Positions 25,408-35,900 of a stretch of 64,000 nucleotides of DNA are shown here, one piece after another. The DNA comes from Terriglobia bacterium. GTDB lineage: Bacteria; Acidobacteriota; Terriglobia; Terriglobales; Acidobacteriaceae. Positions within the stretch are counted from its first letter, which is position 1, and each line of letters begins with the position of its first letter. The notes under the pieces are model-generated. The model did not search any database. It was not told where the DNA came from and worked only from the letters and a program-made list of their open reading frames with translations. The stretch lies in NCBI GenBank assembly GCA_021324365.1, contig JAJPJE010000048.1, positions 28,512 through 92,511 of the forward strand, in the 5' to 3' direction. The position numbers and the translations under genes were made by a program.

Positions 25408-25953
25408 TCACGCGAGTTCTACATCCGCCATGGCGACTTCCACCAACACCGAACGCATGATGAGGTCAATCGAGATAACGACGCGAAACGAATCCTCTTT
25501 TTTTCGCTCGAGAATCCCTTCCAAGCCGCGCAGCGGACCGCCTTTGATTCGCACCCTGCGCCCAACCTTCAGATACGGATGGGGTTCGGCGTGCAAGCTC
25601 GCCGACAAGCCGCAACGAAGAGTCTCAATTTCTTGTTCAGGAAGCGCAGCGGGCTGTCCTTGAAAGGACACCAGGTTCGCCACCCCGGGGATTTCCAGTA
25701 CCTGCAGGCGATCTTTCAGGGGCAGATGCACGAAGATGTATCCCGGGAACAATGGCAGATCCACTCTTGCCACCCGGTCTTTCCATCGGTGCTGTGCCTT
25801 GTATAACGGCAAAAAACTCTGCAAGCCTTTGCCGGAAAGTTGCTCGGCAACTTTCTTCTCGTGGCGTGACTTCGTTCGAGCCGCGTACCACCGCGGCTCC
25901 AAATAGTTGCCGGGAATTTCGGGGACTATGATGCCATTTGTGGATGGTGTCAT
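25408..25953 (-). CDS. NusG-like specialised transcription elongation factor (UpxY/RfaH type)
   Basis: A 181-residue protein with an NGN domain (RWYAARTKSRHEKKVAEQL, then RVDLPLFPGYIFVHLPLKDR) and a C-terminal KOW motif (VGRRVRIKGGPLRGLEGIL). It would bind RNA polymerase and suppress pausing or termination. Family members of this length usually sit at the head of long capsule or exopolysaccharide operons. Here the downstream gene (past 25408, leftward) is absent: the next gene is the convergent giant protein, so it stands alone. It may act in trans on polysaccharide genes or on the giant genes. No obvious Shine-Dalgarno sequence precedes the ATG at 25953. Confidence 0.88.
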   Translation of the reverse strand: MTPSTNGIIVPEIPGNYLEPRWYAARTKSRHEKKVAEQLSGKGLQSFLPLYKAQHRWKDRVARVDLPLFPGYIFVHLPLKDRLQVLEIPGVANLVSFQGQPAALPEQEIETLRCGLSASLHAEPHPYLKVGRRVRIKGGPLRGLEGILERKKEDSFRVVISIDLIMRSVLVEVAMADVELA

Positions 25954-26074
25954 GGCCGCAAAGGGTCAAATGCTGGCTTACTCAAAAGGACCCTGATTCT
26001 ACCATGATCAATACCGCGCTCCGACGATACAAAGGCGACCTGTAACTCAGATCGTCACCACGTCCGCAGCTTCG

Positions 26075-28228
26075 CTATGCGTAGATTGCCGCGATTTCGT
26101 AATCCTGAACGCTCGGAATCGTGAATTCAATTGCGCTTCCTGTTCTTTTGAACGGAATATCCATTTCCGATCGTAGTAATTGCACGCGCATGAGCTTCGT
26201 ATTCGCTGGTACTTCGAATGTCACCCGCTGCTTGCCGATAGGATAAAACTCCCGTACCCACCCTTTATGGGTATTCGGATTCGTGTAGTTCAGCAGATGC
26301 AACGCGAACCCTGGTTCCGTTTTCCAGGCAAAGGCCTCGACTAATCCATCACCCTCGACTGTGACTGGCTGGTCTGCGTGCGAAACCCAGCGGATCGTAT
26401 TCCGCAGCAACCGGCTCAGGTCCGTATGCCCGGAGATCCACATCGTTCGCTCGATGTCGCAGGGAAAGAACGCCAATCGGCTCTTTCCTTTTTCTTGTAG
26501 CACGACGGCGGGTTGATCCGTGTGAGGCGTTGGCGGATACGCTAACTCCGGCGGATAGGCGACGAATCCTGGCACCACGGTCATTACTGGTTTGTCTACC
26601 GGAGCCAAAGGCACGCGATGCTCCGCGCCCGGCAACCAGTTCGTATCCGTAAATCCAGCCAGGATCTGGTGCCCTCGCTCGATGCGCGCGTAATAGCCGT
26701 TACCAACCGTACCGATAATGTCTCCCGCTCTGTGAATCCCAAATACTTCGGCTAGTCCGTAGTTCTCTCTGCGGCGATTGTTCTCGTCATACATGCTGGT
26801 TTCGAATGTCGCCAGCAACGAGCCGCCGGCACTTACGTACGCTCGCAACTGCTCGCACTGCGCGTCGCTCAGTAACGCCACATTTGGCAGGATCAGCGCC
26901 GTGTACCGCTTCAGTGCCTCCGGATCAAGCCGGTCCTCATGGACGAAGTCGAACAGGAACCTTCCTTCGAGCAGCGCGTAATACATTCCGTTCAGGAACT
27001 GCTGCATGGTGGCGCCGGGCGGCGCCTTATAAAAATGATGCGAGCGTTGGCCCATTACGACGGCGATTTTGGCAATCGTGTTCTTGTTGATGAAGTGAGC
27101 GTCGTGTTTCGCGGTCCAATCGAAATACTCGCGACTCGGCTTCAACCAGCGCCGGTCTTCTCCCATGCCGTTTTCGGCGCCAATGAAGTGGTAGTAGGGA
27201 ACCATCCCGCTTGCAATGGTCTGGTTAAACCACATCTGCGCTTCCTGCGGCGACTTCGCTGCATTCCGCCACCTTACCGGACCCGTCGACCAGACGCCGG
27301 TAATGTTGGTCGACATCTTGCCGTTCTGCACTGCCTGACAAACCCTGCCCTGCAGCGCAGCCAACCAGATTGGCGCTTCTTCGCCGCCGCGACCCTGGTT
27401 ATCGCCCTGGAACCACTCGCAAATCCTGCCGAGGCGATCCAGGTTCACACTCGCCCGCGCACCCCCACCCGAATTGGCGAAGAAGATATTGGAAGGCTTC
27501 TTCTCTTTCGCGATCGTGTCATACATCTTCCACAGATACTCCACCCGATCGTTGAACTTGTCCCAGTACGCCGGCGTACCTGAAGGTGGGAGTTCCCTGC
27601 AGTTCGCGCAATAGCAGACCGGCAAGGATCCCAGGGGCGGCCAACCATTCGTATAAATCGCATCGATGTCATAGAGCGAGTTTACCTCGCGCATGATTGC
27701 GGGAATGTAATCTGTCATATAGGCGGAAAACATGCACGTCCAGAACAGTCGTGGCTCTTCCCTGCTGGGTTTGGGATTGCCCTGCGCGTCGCGCTCGAAC
27801 CACTCCGGATGAGCCGCCAACGCGTCGTCCCAGTTAAGGTCCGGACTCATTCGCGCCACCACCCTGAGCCCACGCTTCTTTGCCTCGGCACAGCACTCGC
27901 CAAAGAAGTCTCGATTTCCGAGATACTTCCCTTTTCGATGAAACGGAACTTTCGTCTGATAGAACGCGAGAATTCCAGTGACACTCACAAAGACAGCGCC
28001 CACTTTCGCACTCGCCCAGTAGTCCGCCCACTCCTGCACGTTCATGGCGACTGGGTCGTGCTCGGTCATATTCAACTGGCCCACGCGGCGGATCCGCTTT
28101 TGCCAACCCATTTCATCGCTATTCGCTTGAGACGATTGCTCGATACTTACGGCTTCGGCTGCTCGCATCAGTCGTGCAGCAAATGGAAGACTGCCCGCGG
28201 CTTTCAACAACGTTCGGCGATTGATCAT
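26075..28228 (-). CDS. Tat-exported putative glycoside hydrolase (GHL6/beta-galactosidase-like)
   Basis: A 717-residue protein starting MINRRTLLKAAGSLPFAARL, a twin-arginine-type signal. The next 350 residues look like a TIM barrel of the hypothetical glycosyl hydrolase 6 type (GLRVVARMSPDLNWDDALAAHPEWF, DIDAIYTNGWPPLGSLPVCYC, NIFFANSGGG). They are followed by a beta-galactosidase-trimerisation/amidotransferase-like domain (LILPNVALLSDAQCEQLRAY, VSAGGSLLATFETSM) and a small beta domain. It would be a periplasmic or extracellular carbohydrate-active enzyme. The substrate cannot be told. It is a single gene flanked by the RND operon upstream and the NusG-like gene downstream, so there is no operon clue. 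Confidence 0.78.
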   Translation of the reverse strand: MINRRTLLKAAGSLPFAARLMRAAEAVSIEQSSQANSDEMGWQKRIRRVGQLNMTEHDPVAMNVQEWADYWASAKVGAVFVSVTGILAFYQTKVPFHRKGKYLGNRDFFGECCAEAKKRGLRVVARMSPDLNWDDALAAHPEWFERDAQGNPKPSREEPRLFWTCMFSAYMTDYIPAIMREVNSLYDIDAIYTNGWPPLGSLPVCYCANCRELPPSGTPAYWDKFNDRVEYLWKMYDTIAKEKKPSNIFFANSGGGARASVNLDRLGRICEWFQGDNQGRGGEEAPIWLAALQGRVCQAVQNGKMSTNITGVWSTGPVRWRNAAKSPQEAQMWFNQTIASGMVPYYHFIGAENGMGEDRRWLKPSREYFDWTAKHDAHFINKNTIAKIAVVMGQRSHHFYKAPPGATMQQFLNGMYYALLEGRFLFDFVHEDRLDPEALKRYTALILPNVALLSDAQCEQLRAYVSAGGSLLATFETSMYDENNRRRENYGLAEVFGIHRAGDIIGTVGNGYYARIERGHQILAGFTDTNWLPGAEHRVPLAPVDKPVMTVVPGFVAYPPELAYPPTPHTDQPAVVLQEKGKSRLAFFPCDIERTMWISGHTDLSRLLRNTIRWVSHADQPVTVEGDGLVEAFAWKTEPGFALHLLNYTNPNTHKGWVREFYPIGKQRVTFEVPANTKLMRVQLLRSEMDIPFKRTGSAIEFTIPSVQDYEIAAIYA

Positions 28229-28317
28229 GCTGGAGGATCCGTCAGTTTGAGAAGAAACGATTTAGTCGTGGCAAGATGATACATGAGCGTCACGATCTCG
28301 CCCACCGGTGCGCCTTC

Positions 28318-29826
28318 TTAGTGCTGCATTTTGTAATCAGCCGATGGCGCCTTCTGCGAAACCTGAGAAGGTGTTGGTAATTGAGAGAGATCCCATCCAC
28401 CGCCAAGCGCTTCGATCAGGCTGACGGCGGAGACCATCTGCTCGATCTGCAGTGTCACCAGCGTCTGTTCGTCGGAAAAGACGGTGTTCTGCGCGGTGAG
28501 TACATTCAGGTACGGATCGATGCCGGTCTGATATCGAGCGGTTGAAAGATTCAGATACTCTTGGGCGGATGTGAGAGCTTCGCGTTCGCGCTGAATTTGC
28601 TGTGAATAGATTCTTACGGCCGCAAGATAGTCTTCCACCTGCTCGAAAGCGACGAGCACGGTTTGACGGTACAGAGCCAGATGGCTGTTGTATGTCGCGG
28701 TGTACTGATGCAGTTCAGCTCGATATAACCCGCCATTGAAGACAGTCTGCGAAATCGAGGGGCCGATTGACCAGAATCGACTGGGCCAGGTGAACCAATT
28801 TGCGAAGGTTGAACTCTGAAATCCGCCGGCGGCCGACAACGTGACATTCGGGAAAAAGGCACCGTATCCGATACCAATGATGGCATTATCCTGTGCCAGC
28901 GTGCGCTCCGCTGCAGCGACATCAGGTCGTCGCTGCAGCAATTGCCCTGGTACGCCGACAGGGATAGGAGGCGGAGCCGTAAGCAGCGGCTTCACCGGCA
29001 TCTTGAAATCGCTCGGGATTTTTCCAAGCAGCACAGCAATGGCGTGCTCATATTGTGCGCGAGCAACCCCAACGCTGATCGCTGCCGACTGCGCACTCTG
29101 CAACGTAGTCTTTGCCTCAACGACAGAGATGTAGTCATCGATGCCAGTCTCGTAAAGTGCCTGGGTCAGTGAGAGCGTCTTTTCGTCGGCAGCGACCAGA
29201 TTGTTCAAGACTTCCTGCAGCGCGTCCTGGCCGCGGATCTCGAAAAAATACTGCGCTAGTGCTGCCTGTTCTATGAGTTTCTCCTGTTCGAGATCGGCGG
29301 CACTGACCTGCGCTCCGTATTGGTATTCACGCACGAGATTGCGAATCTTTCCGAAAAAGTCGGGCACCCACGCTACATCCAGAGGTGCTGTCATCGATGT
29401 GAACGTTCTTCCGGTATTTGCCTGCGTCGAATTCGTCAGTGAACCGGACGACTTGGTTCGCGTCCAGGCAGGGTTTGCCGTCACTGTGGGCCAGTACTGC
29501 GCGTGAGCCTCCGCCACCAGGGCACGAGCAGCCATCAAGTTCTGAAAGTACTCTTTGATGTTCTGATTATTGATGTTGAGTTCTTCTTCGAGCGCATTCA
29601 GTTCCGGATCCTTGAATATCTCCCACCACTTGCCCTTTAGCATTGCTTCCTGCGGAGTCGCTACCTTCCAACCCTCGGTGTCCTGAAAGTTCACGGACGA
29701 CTCCTTGTAATTTGGCGCGGCAACGGTCGGCGGCGCGGGCGGATGGTATTTGGGCCCCATGTTGCAGCCACAAAGCACCAATAATGCAGCGCCGATCAGA
29801 TGGCGAATTCTCACTTGGTGTCGCAT
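28318..29826 (-). CDS. Outer-membrane efflux lipoprotein, NodT/OprM family
   Basis: A 502-residue TolC-like channel. A lipobox near residue 20 (LLVLCGCNMGPKYHPP) is followed by two repeated efflux domains (EEELNINNQNIKEYFQNLMAAR; RPDVAAAERTLAQDNAIIGI). The TDxD-like segment and the coiled-coil helices with YETGIDDYISVVEAKTTLQSA and RYQTGIDPYLNVLTAQNTVF are typical. It is the last gene of the mdtABC-like operon, 12 bp after the second pump gene, and would complete the tripartite exporter across the outer membrane. Confidence 0.94.
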   Translation of the reverse strand: MRHQVRIRHLIGAALLVLCGCNMGPKYHPPAPPTVAAPNYKESSVNFQDTEGWKVATPQEAMLKGKWWEIFKDPELNALEEELNINNQNIKEYFQNLMAARALVAEAHAQYWPTVTANPAWTRTKSSGSLTNSTQANTGRTFTSMTAPLDVAWVPDFFGKIRNLVREYQYGAQVSAADLEQEKLIEQAALAQYFFEIRGQDALQEVLNNLVAADEKTLSLTQALYETGIDDYISVVEAKTTLQSAQSAAISVGVARAQYEHAIAVLLGKIPSDFKMPVKPLLTAPPPIPVGVPGQLLQRRPDVAAAERTLAQDNAIIGIGYGAFFPNVTLSAAGGFQSSTFANWFTWPSRFWSIGPSISQTVFNGGLYRAELHQYTATYNSHLALYRQTVLVAFEQVEDYLAAVRIYSQQIQREREALTSAQEYLNLSTARYQTGIDPYLNVLTAQNTVFSDEQTLVTLQIEQMVSAVSLIEALGGGWDLSQLPTPSQVSQKAPSADYKMQH

Positions 29827-29838
29827 ACATTCATCTTC

Positions 29839-32800
29839 CTAAACTGCAGGCGCCTCCGATTGCGGATTAAAGGTGTCACGCTCTTTTCCAAGTATCCTCA
29901 GGCGCAGACGGTCCAGCGCCAAATACACGACTGGAGTTGAATACAGCGTGATGAGTTGGCTGAGCAGCAGGCCGCCGACGATCGTAATTCCGAGCGGACG
30001 GCGCAGTTCCGATCCTGTGCCGGTACCGAGGGCGAGCGGTAACGCTCCAAACATCGCAGCCATGGTCGTCATTAGAATCGGCCTAAAACGCAGCATACAT
30101 GCTTCGAAGATCGCGTCCGATGTGCTTTTCCCTTCCGTCCGTTCAGCCATCAGCGCAAAGTCGATCATCATAATGGCATTCTTCTTCACGATTCCGATCA
30201 GCAAGACGATGCCAATGATTGAAATGACATTCAGATCCATGTGAAACAACATGAGCGCAAGCATCGCGCCGACACTGGCTGACGGCAGCGTAGAAATAAT
30301 CGTGATCGGGTGTACCAGGCTTTCGTACAGGATTCCCAGCACGATATAGACAGCCAGTAGCGCGGTTGCAATCAGAATGGGCTCGGTCGAGAGTGACTGC
30401 TGGTACGCCTGGAGTGTGCCCGAGAAGAAGCCGCGGACTGTCGGCGGAAGCCCGAGTCGCTCCTCCATCTGCTGGACGGCGTGGGCTGCATCGCTCATCG
30501 ATAACCCTGGGGCGAGGTTGAAAGAAACGGTGACCGACGGGAAGAGCCCGGTATGGTTGACCTGCAGCGGTGTCGTCCCGGTCTGGTGCGTGGTCACCGT
30601 CGCGAGGGGAGCCATAACGTTCGTGCTTACCAAGCCGGTCCCCAATCCCGGGCCAGTTGATTTCACATAGATTTCCTTCAGCCCCTCGGGTGATTGCCAG
30701 TACTCCGGCGCGACTTCCAGCACAACATAGTATTGATTCAGTTCCGTGTAGATGACCGACACTTGCGATTGGCCAAACGCGCTGTACAAGAGTGAATCGA
30801 GGGATTGCGAGGTCTGGCCCAGGCGCGCGGCGGTGTTCCGGTCGTATTTCACCAGCTCCCGCAAGCCGCCATTCTGTTGGTCGGAATTGACCTCCTGCAG
30901 TCCGGGCAGTTTGCGCATATTCTGAAAGAGAATTAGGCCCCAGTGCGCCAAGTCCTCCACGTTGTCAGACTGTATCGTGTACTGATACAACGCATTGCTC
31001 ATTCTTCCGCCAATGCGCAGGTCCTGCACCGGCTGAAAGAACACGGACGCGATCGGCAGCCGGGCAATCTTGGGCCGAATGCGGTTGATGACCTCCATGG
31101 CGTTGACTTTGCGCTCGTCCAGGGGCTTCAACGCAATGTAGATGAAGCCGCCGTTGGTCGATCCACGCCCGCCTGTGTAGGCGTTCACATGCGCGACCGC
31201 GGGATCAGCCTTAATGATCTGCACCATCTGCAGGATCGAGAAATTGGTGAAAGTGAACGAGGCGTCCTGCGGCCCTTGAACTCCGCCAACAATCGCACCA
31301 GTATCCTGTTGCGGGAAGAAGCCTTTGGGGATGACGACCATCACCACGACGTTCAGAGCAATCGTCAGCGCCAAAAGGATCAGCATGAGCGCTGGGTTCT
31401 CCAACACCCACGTTAAGGAATGCCGATAGACCGAGAGCATGCCGTTGAAAAACTTCTCGCTCATTCGATAAAAGCGATTGTGCTGTTCTTCCCTGACCCG
31501 CTGTTTCAAAAAGTGAGCGCACATGGTCGGCGTGGTGGTTAAGGAAATCACCATGGAAACCAGTATTGCCGCGGAAAGTGTAACCGCGAATTCGCGGAAG
31601 AGCCGACCGACGATGCCGCCCATCATTAAAATGGGGATGAATACCGCGATCAATGAAATGCTGATGGAAAACACGGTGAAGCCAATTTCTTGCGCTCCCT
31701 TCAATGCCGCTTCAAACGGGCCCATCCCTGCTTCCAAGTGTCGCGTGATGTTTTCCATCACGACAATCGCATCATCAACGACGAACCCCGTGGAAATCGT
31801 GAGAGCCATCAGCGATAAGTTATCGAGACTGAATCCAAACAAGTACATCGCCGCGAAGGTCCCGATCAGCGAAACGGGAACGGCAACCGTGGGAATGATG
31901 GTTGCTCGCGGGCTGCGCAAAAAGATGAACACCACCAGGACCACGAGGCAAATAGAAATGATGAGCGTGCGTTCTACATCATTCACAGAAGCTCGGATGG
32001 TTGTCGTACGATCGAGAACGATGGTGAAGTTGATGCCCTGGGGCATATCCGCACGGAGCGACGGCAATGCGTCTCGGATCCGTTGCACCGTGCCGATAAT
32101 GTTCGCGCCGGGCTGCCGAAAGATGATGACCGTAATCGATCGTCGTCCATCCGAATAACCGGCGGTCCGCAGGTCCTGAGTTGAATCAACTACCGTGGCA
32201 ACATCCGACAGCCGAACTGCCGTGCCATTGTGATAGCCCACGACCAGTGGCCTGTAGTCCTTGGCGGTTGCAATCTGGTCGTTCGTGATGATGTCTTCTG
32301 TGACCTGATCGTTGGCCAGTTGCCCGCGGGGTTGATGTGAATTCTGAGTACTGAGCAGGGATCGAATGCTGGGGAGTGTAATTCCGTAGCTCTGCAGCTT
32401 TTTCGGCATCAGTTCTACGCGAACCGCCGGCGTTGCGCCTCCGGCAACAATCACCTGCCCGACCCCGTCAATTTGAGAGAGTTTCTGTTCGAGAATCGTT
32501 GACGCGAGGTCGTAAACCTTGGGGACGTCATATTTATCCGAAGTGAGGCTTAGGATCATGATTGGCGCATCGGCAGGGTTGACCTTGCGATAAGTAGGGT
32601 TTTGCGGAAGATTGGCAGGCAGATAAGTACGCGCAGCATTAATGGCAGCCTGAACGTCGCGCGCTGCGCCATCGATGTCGCGGCTAAGGTCGAACTGCAA
32701 GCTGATCGAAGTATTCCCGAGCGAACTCGAGGACGTCATTTCCGATACGCCGGCGATGTGCCCGAATTGGCGTTCCAGCGGAGTCGCAACTGAAGAAGCC

Positions 32801-32976
32801 ATGATCTCGGCGCTCGCGCCGGGCAAGCCAGCGTTCACAGAAATGCTTGGAAAATCCACCTGCGGAAGGGGTGCGACCGGCAATACGGTAAACGCGATTG
32901 CGCCCGCGATCGCTACCGCGATCGTAAGAAGCGTGGTTGCTACCGGGCGGTGGATGAATGGCGTCGAGATGCTCAC
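29839..32976 (-). CDS. mdtC: RND efflux pump inner-membrane subunit, MdtC-like
   Basis: A 1045-residue HAE-1 family resistance-nodulation-division transporter with twelve expected transmembrane helices. The proton-relay Asp pair is in TGFVVDDAIVVMENI in TM4, and the family motifs PLPQVDFPSISVNAGLPGAS and ALPLALGTGTGSELRRPLGI are present. Its start overlaps the previous pump gene by 4 bp (ATGA). In MdtBC systems two different RND subunits form a heterotrimer; the matching arrangement here suggests the same. Substrates are not predictable, though MdtABC homologues export bile salts, novobiocin and metals. Confidence 0.94.
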   Translation of the reverse strand: MSISTPFIHRPVATTLLTIAVAIAGAIAFTVLPVAPLPQVDFPSISVNAGLPGASAEIMASSVATPLERQFGHIAGVSEMTSSSSLGNTSISLQFDLSRDIDGAARDVQAAINAARTYLPANLPQNPTYRKVNPADAPIMILSLTSDKYDVPKVYDLASTILEQKLSQIDGVGQVIVAGGATPAVRVELMPKKLQSYGITLPSIRSLLSTQNSHQPRGQLANDQVTEDIITNDQIATAKDYRPLVVGYHNGTAVRLSDVATVVDSTQDLRTAGYSDGRRSITVIIFRQPGANIIGTVQRIRDALPSLRADMPQGINFTIVLDRTTTIRASVNDVERTLIISICLVVLVVFIFLRSPRATIIPTVAVPVSLIGTFAAMYLFGFSLDNLSLMALTISTGFVVDDAIVVMENITRHLEAGMGPFEAALKGAQEIGFTVFSISISLIAVFIPILMMGGIVGRLFREFAVTLSAAILVSMVISLTTTPTMCAHFLKQRVREEQHNRFYRMSEKFFNGMLSVYRHSLTWVLENPALMLILLALTIALNVVVMVVIPKGFFPQQDTGAIVGGVQGPQDASFTFTNFSILQMVQIIKADPAVAHVNAYTGGRGSTNGGFIYIALKPLDERKVNAMEVINRIRPKIARLPIASVFFQPVQDLRIGGRMSNALYQYTIQSDNVEDLAHWGLILFQNMRKLPGLQEVNSDQQNGGLRELVKYDRNTAARLGQTSQSLDSLLYSAFGQSQVSVIYTELNQYYVVLEVAPEYWQSPEGLKEIYVKSTGPGLGTGLVSTNVMAPLATVTTHQTGTTPLQVNHTGLFPSVTVSFNLAPGLSMSDAAHAVQQMEERLGLPPTVRGFFSGTLQAYQQSLSTEPILIATALLAVYIVLGILYESLVHPITIISTLPSASVGAMLALMLFHMDLNVISIIGIVLLIGIVKKNAIMMIDFALMAERTEGKSTSDAIFEACMLRFRPILMTTMAAMFGALPLALGTGTGSELRRPLGITIVGGLLLSQLITLYSTPVVYLALDRLRLRILGKERDTFNPQSEAPAV

Positions 32977-35900
32977 GACCGCTCCGCAACCGGCGCGTTA
33001 ACGTCACCAGGCGCACGGTGACTAGCTTTTCTGCCGGTGAATCGCAAGGCCACCCGATCAAAGAATATGTAGATAACTGGCGTTGTATAAAGCGTCAGGA
33101 TCTGGCTGACCAGCAAACCTCCCACCATCGCAATTCCCAGCGGCCGACGCAGTTCCGAACCGAGTCCACGGCCGAGGGCCAGCGGCAATCCGCCAAGCAA
33201 GGCTGCCATCGTGGTCATCATGATGGGCCGGAATCGCAGCAGACTTGCTTCGTAGATCGCATCCACCGACTCTTTCCCCTGCTGGCGCTCCGCCTCCAGC
33301 GCGAAGTCCACGATCATGATTCCATTCTTCTTTACGATGCCGATGAGGAGGATGATTCCGATGATCGCGACAACGCTGAGATCCTGTCCACAAATAATTA
33401 ACGCCAGCAGCGCTCCTACTCCCGCCGATGGTAACGTTGAAAGAATCGTAATGGGATGTATAAAGCTCTCGTACAGCACTCCTAACACGATGTAAACGGT
33501 GACCAGCGCAAACAAAATCAGCAGTGCTTCGTTCGACAACGAATTGCGGAATGAGGCAGCCGTTCCCTGAAAGTCGGCTTGCAGGCTGGCCGGAAAATGC
33601 ATCTGCTGTGCGACTTTGTCGATCTCCGAAATTGCGTTTCCGAGCGAAGCACCGGGCGCCAGGTTGAACGACACCGTTACTGACGGAAACTGTCCCTGAT
33701 GATTGATGGTGAGTGCTTCGAGGGTGGGCCCCGCACGCGTAAAGGTCCCCAGAGGAACCGCATTCGGCGCTGTGGAACTGGTGACTGTGTTGGGAATCCC
33801 CGCAATGGGAGATAACGCGTTCGCGGGTGGCGTGAGCACAGCCGACGAAGGCGTATACAGGACCGAAGTGGTAAGCGCATTCGATCCGGCCGCGCTCGAA
33901 CTCGAAGACGAAAACGAATTCACTGCACCCGGTCCCGTCGCTCCTGCCGATGCGTTCGACTGGATAAACAGATTGCCCAGGTTCGCCGGATCCTGCTGCC
34001 ACTGTGGCGCAGTTTCAAGAATCACGTGATACTGGTTCAGTTGCGTATACAACGTGTTGATCTGGCGCTGTCCGTACGCGTCATATAACGTGCTGTCGAT
34101 CGTCGAAGGCGCTATGCCCAGCCGCGAAGCGGTCACGCGATCGACCGCGAGATAAACTGCTCGTGCACCCGTCTGCTGATCCGTCGCAACGTCCTCGAGA
34201 TCTTTCAACTGCTTCAGCTTGGCGACAAAGCGGTTGCTCCAGTCATTCAGTTCATTTACGTCCGGATCTTCGAGCGTGTACTGATACAGCGTTCTTGTCA
34301 CGCGGTCGTTTACAGTGATGTTCTGCACGGGTTGCATGTAAAGCGTGATCCCCTGCACCTTCTGCAGGCTCTTGCTCAATCGGCGGATCACATTCGCGGC
34401 ACTGATATTCCGCTGGTTTAGTGGTTTCAGGTTGATCGAAATTCTGCCGCTGTTCAGCGTCGTGTTGATGCCATCAGCTCCAATGAAGGACGACAGGCTC
34501 TCCACAGCGGGATCTTGCAAGATGACGTTCGCCAGTTCCTGTTGCTTCTGTGTCATTGCCTTGAAAGAGATCGACTGAGGCGCCTGGCTGATTCCCTGGA
34601 TCACGCCAGTGTCCTGCGTCGGGAAGAATCCCTTCGGGATCACGATGTAAAGAAAAACGGTAAGCACCAGCGTCGCGAGCGCGATAATCAACGTAATTCC
34701 CTGATGGCGCAGAACTACCCTCAGGGTACGCCCATAAAACTCGATCATGCGATCGAAAGCTGATTCTGTAATCCGATAAAAGCGCGTCTGCTGCGACTCG
34801 GGCTTATGCCGCAGGATGCGCGAGCACATCATCGGTGTCAGTGTCAGCGATACGACGGCGGAGATGATGATCGTGGTCGCGAGCGTGACTGCAAATTCCC
34901 GGAAAAGCCTGCCCACCACATCGCGCATGAACAGCAGCGGAATGAGGACAGCAATCAGCGACACAGTCAGCGAAATAATCGTGAAGCCGATCTGCTCCGC
35001 GCCCTTGAGCGCCGCGACTAAAGGCGCTTCACCTTCCTCCAGGAATCGCGAGATGTTCTCGATCATCACAATTGCGTCGTCGACCACGAAGCCGGTCGCG
35101 ATGGTCAACGCCATCAGTGACAGGTTGTCGAGGCTGAATCCCAGAAGGTACATCACCATGAACGTGCCGATGAGCGAAAGCGGAACGGCCACGCTGGGAA
35201 TGATCGTTGCATAGACGCTACGCAAGAATAGAAAGATCACCAGCACGACGAGGCCGATGGTCAGCATCAGTTCGAACTCGACATCGTCGATTGACGCCTG
35301 AATGCTAGTGGTGAGGTCAGTCAGCGTAACAATCTTGATCGAAGCCGGAAGGTTCGCCTGCAGTTGCGGCAGAATCGTCTTGATCGCCTTGACGACATTG
35401 ATGGTGTTCGCGCCCGGTTGGCGTTGGATGTTCAGAATCACCGACGCTTTCTCATTCATCCACGCAGCTTGCCGGTTGTTCTCCACCCCATTCACGACGT
35501 TGGCAACGTCCTTCAGCAACACGGGCGCGTTGTTGCGGAATGCGATCGGAACATTCTTGTAATCGTTGGCGATGGTGATCTGATCGTTGGCGTCGATCTG
35601 ATAATCGAGCCGGGGACCGTCGAAATTGCCCTTTGCGGCATTCACACTTGCCTGAACCAGCGCGGTGCGCACATCCTCCATGTTGATTCCGTAGGAGGAA
35701 AGCTGTACCGGATTTACCTGGATGCGAATCGCGGGCTTCTGTCCGCCGCTGATCGTGACCAGGCCAACTCCACTGAGCTGCGAAATCTTCGGGGAGAGTC
35801 TCGTGTCGATGAGGTCCTCTACTTCTGACAACGGCATCGTGTCGGAGGTGATCCCCATCGTTAGTATTGGCGCATCCGCCGGATTGGTTTTGCTGTAAAT

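Noticed and set aside
33058..34002. 314-codon leftward frame within the MdtB-like gene
   Set aside because: Out-of-frame shadow of the RND transporter; the product is Arg/Ser-rich without domain features.
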